Assembly (NCBI RefSeq): GCF_036417845.1
Contig: NC_089978.1
Coordinates: 89,832,007-89,896,006 of the forward strand
DNA length: 64,000 bases
Reading direction: 5' to 3'
From: Apteryx mantelli
Taxonomy: Eukaryota; Chordata; Aves; Apterygiformes; Apterygidae
Part shown: positions 49,471 to 59,225 of the stretch, piece by piece
Layout: each line of letters starts with the position of its first letter
How positions within the stretch are numbered: the first letter of the stretch is position 1
Made by a program: the position numbers and the translations under genes
Notes under the pieces: generated by a model
What the model was told of the DNA's origin: nothing
The model's input: the letters and a program-made list of their open reading frames with translations, nothing else
Database searches by the model: none

Positions 49471-51886
49471 TCAAGGTGCGCGTCGGGCGGGGGGGAGAGG
49501 GGAGGGGAGCGAGCGGCGGTTGGGGGTGTTGTTCAAACGGCACGCGAGACCGGCCGTTCGCCGGCGCCGCGCTGGGGGGAGGGACGGGGCGTCCCGCAGG
49601 GAGGGGGGGTTGGCCCGCCCGGGGGGGGTACCTCTGCCCTTCTGCCTGAGAAAAACAAGCTCTTGCGCAAGTCTGCGGAGGGGGTGAGTGGCCAATAAGG
49701 AAGCCGCTGAGGAGACCTGCGGGGACAGCTTGCTTACATGTTGTTCTCTTCCAGGAACTGGCGAAATACGAGGACATGGAGGACCAAGTGGTGTTAACTG
49801 AGAAAGGTATACACGCGGCAGCTGCTCACCTCGTTGATAGCCTAATGACAATGCCTGTAGCTTAGGTGACAATTTGTTCTGCTTTTCTAGAACTGCTTGA
49901 GGATGGCTTTGGCGAGCATCCTTTCTACCACTGTCTTGTTGCAGAAGTGCCAAAAGAACAGTGGTCGTCTGAGGGTGAGACTTTCTGCCTCTTGTTTTTG
50001 ATGCTAAATACACAAGAGATGTCTTGTACTTAATGTTGTCGATTGTACATAAGGTTCTGCCAATGAACTGGGGCAGGAGGACTAGGTTAACTGTTAAAAA
50101 TGGAGTAATGTGCAGTGATATTCTCTGAAGTAGTCACTAATCCTGGAGATGTGGGAAGATCAGGTATAATATAATGTACTTTAATTCCAATTAATTAAAT
50201 GGCTTTTCTTGTTTGACCCTAACTTACCTTATGTAATCCTGTTGAATCACATTTTTTCTTTAATTTGTCCCCAATCTTCAGGTTACAGTCTCTAGCTTCG
50301 CCATGTACATGGCCCTTCTGTGTACATGGATGGGCGGGGAGGTAACTAAAAGATCCGTTACACAATAAAGTAGATGATCATAATATGAGGTAAGGTCTAC
50401 AGGGACAAGTGTTATTCCCAAACCTTTACCAAAAAACACGGTAGATCAGAAATTTGTATGCACGCTTCTCCCACAGTACGTGCAGAGTATTACAGCAGAT
50501 ACGATCTTAATTCTCAAGATTTAGAACCAAGTGTGCTGCTGTTGGAAGAGTTGGTTTCTCTTGTGTTGAGCCATAGAATTATACTTGAAGCAGCGGCTTT
50601 CCTTACTTAAAGTAGATAAGTTTTCTGGTGTGAGAGATAGAGAAGGGCATGATGCTATCAGTGCAAACATAAGTTAGTGTTGGAAGTGTTGCTGTAAATG
50701 TGGTCAGCAAGCATGCCCTTCTCACACAGTAATTACTGAGGAATATAAATTGTAAGATCAGTGCTCTCTAGTTTGTTAGCTTGTTTTGTTTGCTAAGGAA
50801 GCAGAGTTGAGGTAATCATCTAGATTCTGAACTGCCGTGTAAAATATGACTTGTATTCCAGAATGGAAATACTGATGAACTGGTAGGGTATGTATTTGTA
50901 GAAAAAAGCCTTATGTTCAGTACTTACTATAACATTGCTTTTGAGGATTTCAGGATATGAAAAGGGCATTCTTCACTGTTAGGTCAATTAAAATTTTGTT
51001 AGAACTCATTTTCAGTTGTGTGCTTATTTGCAAACTTCACTTTTAATTCTAACCTAATAGTGAACAGCTGCATGTTACAGAAAGAGGTACAAAAAGAGGG
51101 ACTCTATATTTAAGCCTGCATGTAAGACTTGAATTAATATTTTTGCCTTTTAAATTCAGACTAGCTAAAGTTACACCCTTTGTTTCAGAACACAGCATTG
51201 TGGGATTTGCCATGTACTATTTCACTTACGATCCATGGATTGGAAAACTGCTGTATCTTGAAGATTTCTATGTGATGGCTGAGTACAGAGGTAGGTTTTA
51301 TGGCATTAGACAAGTAATTATAGGGTTTCTCTAAAACTGAAAACTTACTACTTTTTTTTTGACTTTTTAGGACTTGGCATTGGGTCAGAAATTCTGAAGA
51401 ACTTGAGTCAGGTATGTCTAAGTGATAAGACTAAAAAAGCACAACTGAGGATATGTGACAAGTAGTGCTCTTCTGCTAACAGCATGAAAGTTTCTCATTA
51501 AACATTACTCAGTTAACACAGCTGAGTTATTAAAGGAGGTGACAGGACACTAGATAAAGCTTTAAACTTTCTCTAGAGTGTATTAAACAGTGACAAATGC
51601 TGAACTGATAAATGATTTTAAAACTTCTGACAACACGCAGTTGAGTAGCTTCACCCATTTTTACTAGGTTTAGTGAGGGCTTGTTTTTAATTCATACTGT
51701 TGCACACTCTTGCAGGTTGCTGTCAAGTGCCGCTGCAGCAGTATGCACTTCCTTGTTGCAGAGTGGAATGAGCCTTCCATCAGGTTCTACAAGAGAAGAG
51801 GTGCCTCCGATCTGTCCACTGAGGAGGGGTGGAGGCTTTTCAAAATTGACAAAGAATATCTCTTGAAGATGGCAACAGAAGAGTGA
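49410..51886 (+). CDS. SAT1: Spermidine/spermine N1-acetyltransferase 1, 6 exons
   Basis: The exons are 49410-49475, 49755-49806, 49891-49974, 51189-51290, 51371-51411 and 51716-51886. All introns are GT-AG, and the 516 nt give 171 aa, the same length as in mammals. It is a GNAT-fold enzyme that transfers acetyl from acetyl-CoA to the N1 amine of spermidine and spermine, starting polyamine catabolism and export in the cytosol. The acetyl-CoA loop is RGLGIG (101-106), the catalytic Tyr is Tyr140 ([13 protein letters not shown]), and substrate-site acidic residues lie in LYLEDFYV (90-96). The C-terminus ends MATEE, the signal required in mammals for rapid proteasomal turnover. The start has a strong context. 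Regulation visible here includes a TATA promoter, two uORFs and a stop-containing optional exon in intron 3. Confidence 0.98.
50282..50389 (+). other. SAT1: SAT1 poison exon (exon X) in intron 3
   Basis: A long pyrimidine tract ending in CAG at 50279-50281 precedes this 108-nt segment, and a strong donor (GAG|GTAAGG) follows it. Spliced after exon 3 it reads GGT TAC AGT CTC TAG, so translation stops after 71 codons at 50293-50295. Mammalian SAT1 has a corresponding exon X of about 110 nt in the same intron. It is included when polyamines are low and sends the mRNA to nonsense-mediated decay. Inside it, CCATGTACA (50301-50309) and TGTACATGG (50321-50329) form a perfect 9-bp hairpin with an 11-nt loop. 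A second, weaker donor (GAG|GTAACT) lies at 50342. Position, size and stop agree with exon X; the identity of regulators is not visible. Confidence 0.82.
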
Positions 51887-51901
51887 GAGATGATTCCAGC
51901 A

Positions 51902-51907
51902 AATAAA
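51902..51907 (+). terminator. SAT1 proximal polyadenylation signal
   Basis: AATAAA lies 16 bp past the stop. Others follow at 51934-51939 and 51974-51979. Being so close to the stop, this first hexamer may be less used than those further on. Confidence 0.5.
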
Positions 51908-52213
51908 TCCTTTCTATGAATATATACTCTATGAATAAACTCCCTCTTGCTTTCTGTGTACAGTTTGTAGTGGAATAAAGTAGCATGGATGCTAATAATG
52001 AAAATGATGCTTTGCAAGTGTGGTTAGAGTAATTGGTACTGTGATCTGGAATTGAGGCATCTGTGAAGTTGAAAATGTTCTTGTATACATCCTTAACCAG
52101 TGTGGGCTTGTTATCTTTGAAATGTATATGAAAACTTCATTCTTGTAAGTGTCATTCAAATGTGTACAATGTACACACTGGTAGGATTTGTTTTAAGTAT
52201 TTCCTTTTATAAA

Positions 52214-52219
52214 AATAAA
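52214..52219 (+). terminator. SAT1 distal polyadenylation signal
   Basis: AATAAA about 330 bp after the stop is followed by a T-rich stretch. It would give an mRNA of roughly 1.0-1.1 kb, close to the size of mammalian SAT1 mRNA. Confidence 0.65.
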
Positions 52220-55200
52220 TAGTGTTTTCACTTCATGGCAGTAGTTTTGACTTCAATTTTCACATAATGGAAAGTTAGCATTTAAGGTCATAGAAGTCTA
52301 TTAGTCACCCAGGCATATTTTTCAAAAGGGAAGGGTTGTTTGTCACAGTCCCCAAGTGATGATAAAAGTGCCTGCAGGTCCTAATGGTGAGGTTCTACCC
52401 ACACTTTTATTGGAGCAGAGAGCACTCTCAGCTCTGTGCATTGTGCAGAGCATCCTGTCTAGTAAGGGAAGTTAGGTGTTCTTGAACTAAATTTTTTTTC
52501 TGTGAGAGTCCATACATGGTTACTGGTCTCTGCTGCCTAGAAGATAGCACCAGGCAAAGAAGCTACTGCTACTTTCTCAAGACTTAACTGTAGAACACCT
52601 CTGTGTGGAGGCATAAGCTTGAGGGGGGGGGGAATAACCTTGCAGGGACTGATGGATCTAGCTATATTTGTAAGCCTAAAAGATTAAAAATAGTCAAGAT
52701 TGGTCAAGCACATGAGAAAGTGTACTTTTATGAACTAGAAAAAAATTCCCTTACATGAGTCTTTAAAGATCTAATTTAAATACTTCTGGAAGTCCTATAT
52801 TTATATACATAATTTCAGATACTCTACTACTCTACTCTTTGGCATGTGCTTCAGTGCTGTAAATCAGGCAGCAGTGGCAAGATGCCTAAAGTGCTGTGCT
52901 AAGCACTGTGCTAAGTGTAAAACCTAAGTCCTGTGCATTTAAACCTTTGTATAGCAGCAAGTAGAACAATGCTACTCACCAACTTTTTCATCAGCTTGAA
53001 AAGCAAGTATATTTTTCAATTTAGCTTTACAATATTGTCTACTTTTTTCTTAAGTTGATAGTACCAAGTGGATGTATGTAATTTTTACATTTTTACCTTC
53101 TTATGCTGTAGTAACTCCCTCAGTGAAAGGCTTCTTTTAGCCAGTATTGCTTTACGCTTGAAAGAAAGAGGCTTACCTGGCTTGTAACATGCCCTGCTTT
53201 AAATGAAATGGGCTTTTAAACTGAGTTTGATTGCTGCATAAATCATGCATCCTCTAGAAGGTGTCTCCTCATCCTATAGAGTAGTGGGCACCAACTGTTT
53301 TGACCACAGGTAACCCTAAGGTAAATTTTGAGAACAAGACAACCCTCTGCCTTGCTTCCAGAGGGCCTGTGCAGGGGGAAATTACAAAAGGGTATTTTGT
53401 GATTTTTTTTTCTTTTTAACTAAGGGATAGGCAGCAGTGTGCCAGTGCTGCTTGTGTGTGTGATGGCTGTCAGCCATTGCCTAAGCAATAAGAAATCCAG
53501 TAAGAAATATAGGAAGTCCTGGAAAAAAGCAGGAGGCAGCATACATCTACACTGTTGTCTGGGCCAACATAGTTTGGATTGAACCTAGATTCTGTCACAA
53601 AATTTACCCTGACCTCACAGATCAGGTTCTGCATAAAAGTCATTTCCAGACATGTGCCCTTGTTTGTGTAGCAGCTCAGCTGCGAGAGTGTTCATACTGC
53701 ATGCAAGAAGAGCCTTAGGGTCAAATCCCTCTCCAGCCTAGGGGAAGGAAAGTCAGTATTTCTCACTTGACCTGTGGCTGTGGAGGTGTTCACTACTCTC
53801 TCGTTGAAGCTGCACGGTTTTGCAATTCAGTGGGCCAAAGAAAGTGAGAGTAAGCCCAGCTGATGAACTGTGTAGGTTACTAAGCCCAGAGACTGTATGG
53901 GAAGGAGGAGCTGGTTTCCTTTCACTGAGGTTCAAGGTCATAACTTTTTCTCGTGTGCTTCTGACAGGTTAAGGATACACCTCCAGACAGCTACTGAAAT
54001 GAAGCTGATGATTGAGTGGTAACTCATGACCTACAGTAACGTAATCATGCATCTAAATCATAGTGAGATTGGTTTTAAAGCTAATTTAGGCCAGTGCTTC
54101 TGGCACTGTGTATCAGTCCAGAAGGTGATTACTAGCAGAGCAGATAGATTAAGGATGTTTTTATTTTCAAATTAACAGTTCATTAGATATCTAGGCCATA
54201 ACTACTCAAGCCTCAGACTTCTGGAGCACAATCAAGCTATCGCTGCTGCACAATTGAATGGACCAAGCTAACTAATTAGGCATTCTCATTAGGAAAGTAA
54301 ACAACTTAGTCAAATTTTCAATCAGTTAAAAATGTTTATCCTATCTTGTTCATCTGCTTCTGCCAATGCAGTTTACTATTGTATTTTTAATGAATCCTGC
54401 TGAAATAAATAGAGAGTTTCTCAAGGAGCTGCATAAAACAAATTAAGCATTGTTATATGAACAGACCTCCTCCAGCCATCTGTATTCATTTTGAACATTA
54501 ATGCTTGAAAGTAAAGACAACGACTAACCTTTCAGACATGTGACTTTCACTGGTATCCTGTTAAGCAGAAGGGTTTTTAAAAACAGCAGAAATATTGTCA
54601 CAGTGATGACAACAAACTCTCCAACAGGGGGATGTGGTAGTGACACTGCTCAAGACAAAACCAATTTTCAATTCCCTTAATAACTTTTTCTTGAGAGACT
54701 TACTTACTCAAAATTAGCTGAAATAATTGGGGTACCAAAGTGACACTGTAACTGTGATGAAGACTCCCAGCTGAGTATTTTCTACTCATTTAGACATAGG
54801 AGGAACATTTCACAGACTGACTGAGGAAGACTTTCTTTCCGTCTGGGATCTTGACCCCACTGCAAAGCTGCACTGGTAGAGTAATCCAAAACCAAACAGC
54901 ATAAGCGCAGTTGTACCCAGAGGAAAATGCTATTTACTGGCAGACTTCCTCCCCCTTTCTCTGTAGGGGAACAAGCAATACCAGTGTAAGTAAGTGGGGC
55001 TCAACAACAGCAACATACTCGGGGCTTGTTAGCAGTGCAGTAACACCAGTGAGCACTCATCTCAACTCATCCAGCAGCACCAGGCTTGGCCGGCCACATT
55101 CGGAAAGGATGGGCTCGCCGCCCCCTCTCCATGTCACTGCTTCCCGGCTCCTGCACAATGATCGCAGCTGCAGCCATAGCAACCGTGTAGGAGGAGGCTT

Positions 55201-55999
55201 TTTTGTCTACATAATTTGAATTAAAACATGAAATAAGTGGGGAAAACACCCTTCCTCCCTCCCCCCTTTTTTTAAAGAGCCTTTGCGCTCGACATCATAA
55301 TTCAAAGGTCAATGCAAGCCTTTCCAGAAACACAGGGATTTTAATGAATTCATATACACACTGTTTCATCTTGGGAGATTTGCCATGCTGGAGCCCGGCC
55401 AGCTAAACGCTGAGGTCTTGCTGACACGGTTACAGGGAAAACACCAGCTCCGCATGGAGCAGAAACATAGGAAGCAATTGCATAATTTACTGCCGTACAG
55501 CACCACCGCTGGCTCAATGCTAGCTTAAAGACGTAGCTCATGCCTTGTTGTCTTTGAGTTGACAAGAAGAAAACAAACAACACAAGGAGCTGACAAGAAG
55601 GAAATTGCAAACTTTCAGGGGAGCGTGAAAGGCTGCGAAACTAAATGCAGAGCATCAGCTGAGCAGGAAGAAACGGGTCTTTGCACAGTCTTCCTCTCAA
55701 AATACGTGTCGCTCACATTCGGCTTTTAACCAGCGCAGCTGTGCAGTACGAGGCTGCTGACGCTCGCCCCGTATCGGGGCGCCACAGGGCCATCCTTGCC
55801 CGCCCCGATCTTGCTAGAGCGACCTTTTGAAAAGGCCTCTTGAAATCTGCTCCCCCACCACACTGCAGTCGTCAAAGGCGTTGGCGGCCCTGTCCCGGTG
55901 TGAGAGCTTGTCCAAAATTTTCTCCTTACAGCACTCGCCCCCATGCTCAGCTACGCCTTGCTCCTTGGCGGAGTGAGAAGAAAACCAAGCCAAAGGAAT

Positions 56000-56000
<1 letters not shown>

Positions 56001-56047
<47 letters not shown>
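56001..56047. repeat. (CA)n microsatellite
   Basis: About 23 uninterrupted CA units are followed by a degenerate CA-rich tail to about 56090. It is likely polymorphic. Confidence 0.95.
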
Positions 56048-56049
<2 letters not shown>

Positions 56050-56469
56050 CCCAACACACGCACACACACAGGTGCACACACAGGCATGCACCGACTGATT
56101 ACCGCACCTGTGAAACCTGCCGCGCGTCGCTGTTTGACTTGCTTTAAATAATTCACCTCATGTAACCAACGCAGCTTTGCACAGTTGTTTTGCTTGCCCA
56201 GACCAGACTGCTGAAATGCTTTTTTTTTTTTTAACTTTTTTTTTGTTCGGAACTCAGGTTTCAGAGAAGCAGCTGCAATTTCAACACGGGCAGTAGCTGC
56301 TACCTGAAACAAAACAGAACATAACTCGCATTTCAGGCACTAATGTTTAATCTTGCTGCAAGCAGAGCGCAGCTTTGGCACCCAGGCATGTCCCTGTCCC
56401 ATTGCTCTGGCTACATGTATTTTCCAAGAGAGCAGAACAAGTGCCCATCTTCCCCCCCAAGACTTGGCC

Positions 56470-56472
<3 letters not shown>

Positions 56473-56501
<29 letters not shown>
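56473..56501. repeat. 29-base T homopolymer
   Basis: This is an uninterrupted run of T. No SINE-like body was recognised beside it, so it need not be a retroposon tail. Confidence 0.95.
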
Positions 56502-57850
56502 GGCTATCGAGCAGGTTTTTGGCCAGTGCAACCTCGACCAAGGGCTCCGAGCAGCCCCGGTGAAGGATGGCCAGGTAACCAGGGCTGATCAAGCCCGGGG
56601 GAGCGGCAGCAGCTCCCGTCCAGCAAGGTGGACGTGGGAGAAAGGGCTTAAGGCTGAGGATGGTAGATTCGGGCTCTGGGGTGGAAACACGGCACCACGG
56701 ACACCTGCGCCCTACTAGAACAGGGCTGCTAGGTGCACCTCCTCGTATCCCCCAGGCCTCTCCATACCCGAATTTTTTGCAATGAGAAATGACAGCCGCG
56801 CCTGATAACAGAATAAAGCACAGCCGCCCACCCCAGCTGAGAAGAGGGCGGGGAAAAAAAAAAAACAGCTTCAAATCAGTTTCAGTTTCATTTCGCGGAT
56901 TTACTGGAGGCCCAAAAAAACCATGAAGGGCCGCAGGAGGCAGTGAGCTCTCGTGAGAGCAAAAAGCAAACACAGGGCTGCAGGAACGCCTCTGCACTGA
57001 ACGGTTTTGTTAATTTGCATTTGGACCTCTGCATATTTTCATCGTTCACAAAGCAGGTGTAAAATGATCGTGTTCAAGGAAAAAGGCATCTCTATTTTCT
57101 TTAGCTCTGTTTTCTTTCTCTACAAAATCAGGTTGAAAAGAACATGCTTTAGTAAGATGAAACCAGATGCCAATTCTCACGTAAAAGTTAGCTGCGCAGC
57201 ATAATGTGGCAGCTTCACATTTTCCAAATCCCCTCCCAGAAGCCCACCATGTGGCAGAGAGAAGTGAACACCTGAAATTCCCACTAAAAACCCCCCTCCA
57301 CCTGTAGAAAAAAGCAGGAGAGAGATGCTAACTTTCCACATTAAAGCCCATCAGTGTTTCCGGTATTGCAGTGATGACTTAAGCGTTTTCAAAAGACGCT
57401 GGTAGAAATGCAGGATGAGATTTTTCAAAATTGACTACAGGCATACCTCACTTTATTGCGCTTCACAGATATTGCATTTTTTACAAATTGAAGGTTTGTG
57501 GCAACCCTGTGTTGAGCAAGTCTGTCGGCACCATTTTTCCAACAGCATGTGCTCACTTCATGTCTCTGTGTCACATTTGGGTAATTCTCGCAATATTTCA
57601 AACTTTTTCATTATTATTATATCTGTTATGGTGGTCTGCGATCAGTGATCTTTGACGTTACTATTGCAATTGTTTTGGGGCGCCACGAACCGCACCCACA
57701 TAAGGCGGTGAACTTTTAATCGATAAACATTGTGTGTGTGCTGACTGCTCCACTGACCGGCCGTTCCCCCATCTCTCTCTCCCTCTCCACAGGCCTCCCT
57801 ATTCCCTGAGACAGAACAATATTGACATTAGGCCAATTAATAACCCTCCA

Positions 57851-58772
57851 ATGGCCTCTAAGTGTTCAAGTGAAAGGAAGAGTCACACGTCTCTCACTTT
57901 AAATCAAAAGCTAGCAATGATGAAGCTTAGTGAGGAAGGCATGTCGAAAGCTGAGAGAGGCCAAAAGCAAGGCCTCTTGCACTGAACAGTTTGCCAAGTT
58001 GTGAAGGCAAAGGAAAAGCTCTCGAAGGAAATTCAAAGTGCTACTCCAGTGAACACACGAATACTAAGAAAGCAAAACAGCCTTACTGCTGATATGGAGA
58101 AAGTTTTAGTGGTCTGGATAGAAGATCAAACCAGCCACAACATTCCTGTAAGCCAAAGCCTAATGCAGAGCAAGGCCCTAACTCTCTTCTATTCTGTGAA
58201 AGCTGAGAGAGGTGAGGAAGCTGCAGAAGAAAGTTTGAAGCTAGCAGAGGTTGGTTCAGGAAAGAAGCCATCTCCATAACATGAAAGTGCAAGGTGAAGC
58301 AGCAAGTGCTGATGTAGAAGCTGCAGCAAGTTACCCAGAAGATCTAGCTAAGAGAATTGATGAAGGTGGCTACACTAAACAACAGATTTTCAATGTAGAC
58401 GAAACAGCCTTCTATTGGAAGAAGATGCCGTCTAGGACTTTCATAGCTAGAGAGGAGAAATCAATGCCTGGCTTCAAAGCTTCAAAGGACAGGCTGACAG
58501 CAAGAGAACTAGAACTGACAGCAAGAGAACTAGAATTAGAAGTGGAGCCTGAAGATGTGACTGAATTGCTGCCATCTCATGATAAAACTTTAACAGATGA
58601 GGAGTTGCTTATTCTGGATGAGCAAAGAAAGTGGTTTCTTGAGCTGGAATCTACTCCTGGTGAAGATGCTGTGAACATTGCTGAAATGACAACAAAGGAT
58701 TTAGTATATTACATAAACTTAGCTGATAAAGCAGCAGCAGAGTTTGAGAGGATTGACTCCAATTTTGAATGA
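57851..58772 (+). pseudogene. Tigger transposase remnant lacking the catalytic core
   Basis: The frame opens with MASKCSSERKSHTSLTLNQK, the start of the CENP-B-type N-terminal helix-turn-helix. It stops at TGA 57983-57985, apparently a decayed CAA. It resumes through [20 protein letters not shown] (the second, CENP-B-type DNA-binding helices), then shifts frame near 58230-58262, where a few bases appear lost. From about 58263 to 58772 it is open again: the first catalytic aspartate is present in [12 protein letters not shown], and the protein continues to [16 protein letters not shown]. There it jumps directly to an acidic C-terminal region ([17 protein letters not shown]). The second and third acidic catalytic residues of the DDD triad are in the deleted part. 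At the junction a 21-bp unit is repeated in tandem in frame. The product cannot transpose. Confidence 0.88.
58494..58535 (+). repeat. 21-bp perfect tandem duplication at the transposase deletion junction
   Basis: CTGACAGCAAGAGAACTAGA plus A occurs twice back to back (58494-58514 and 58515-58535), encoding an in-frame repeat of LTARELE. It lies exactly where the sequence jumps from the middle to the end of the transposase, so it is probably a repair scar of the internal deletion. Confidence 0.95.
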
Positions 58773-59225
58773 AGTTCTATTGTGGGTAAAATGCTATCAA
58801 ACAGCATCGCATGCTACAGAGAAATCCTTCGTGAAAGGAAGAGTCAATCGATGCGGCAAACTTCACTGCTGTCTTATTTTAAGGAATTGCCACAGCCACC
58901 CCAACCTTCAGCAACCACCACCCTGATCAGTCAGCAGCCATCAACACTGAGGCAAGACCCTCCATCAGCAAAAAGATTACAACTCACTGAAGGATCAGGT
59001 GATGGTTAGCATTTTTTAGCAATAAAGTATTTTTTTAATTAAGGTATGTACATTTTTTTTTTTAGACATAATGCTATTGCACACTTAATAGACTACAGTA
59101 TAGTGTAAATATAACTTTTATAGGCACTGGAAACCAAAAAATTTGTGTGACTTGCTTTATTGCGATATTTGCTATATTGCAGTGGTCTGGAACTGAACCC
59201 GCAATATCTCCAAGGTATGGCTGTA

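Larger units (their letters stand above)
48770..49660. promoter_or_regulatory. CpG island of the SAT1 promoter
   Basis: GC- and CpG-rich DNA covers the SAT1 upstream region, 5' UTR and first exon. An AAGATGGCGCC sequence near 48773 resembles a YY1-type element. The open frames on the minus strand here are compositional. Confidence 0.8.
52240..57437. other. Intergenic region downstream of SAT1
   Basis: No coding exon was recognised. The left part is AT-rich. Between roughly 54900 and 57000 GC content rises and several open frames appear on both strands, but none has a domain I recognise. Simple repeats include a G run at 52623-52632, a CA microsatellite at 56001-56047 and a T run at 56473-56501. 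By synteny with mammals the next gene would be APOO on the minus strand, but I found none of its conserved exons here. Confidence 0.5.
57438..59223 (+). mobile_element. Tigger1-like pogo DNA transposon, internally deleted
   Basis: This 1786-bp element starts CAGGCATACCTCACTTTATT and ends CAAGGTATGGCTG, giving imperfect terminal inverted repeats (CAGGCATACCTC against CAGCCATACCTT). It is flanked on both sides by TA (57436-57437 and 59224-59225), the target duplication of pogo/Tc1-mariner elements. Subterminal repeats of the TTATTGCG type occur at both ends, another Tigger trait. From memory, the 5' non-coding region, the transposase start, the region after the deletion, the 3' coding end and the 3' non-coding region all follow the mammalian Tigger1 consensus closely. 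The consensus is about 2.4 kb, so roughly 0.6-0.7 kb is missing, mostly the centre of the transposase. It is non-autonomous. The superfamily call is very safe; the subfamily call needs an alignment. Confidence 0.93.

Noticed and set aside
55814-56312. Minus-strand frames rich in Cys-Val repeats
   Set aside because: They are translations of the CA microsatellite.
56473-56520. T29 run considered as a retroposon tail
   Set aside because: No SINE or processed-gene body and no target duplication were seen next to it.
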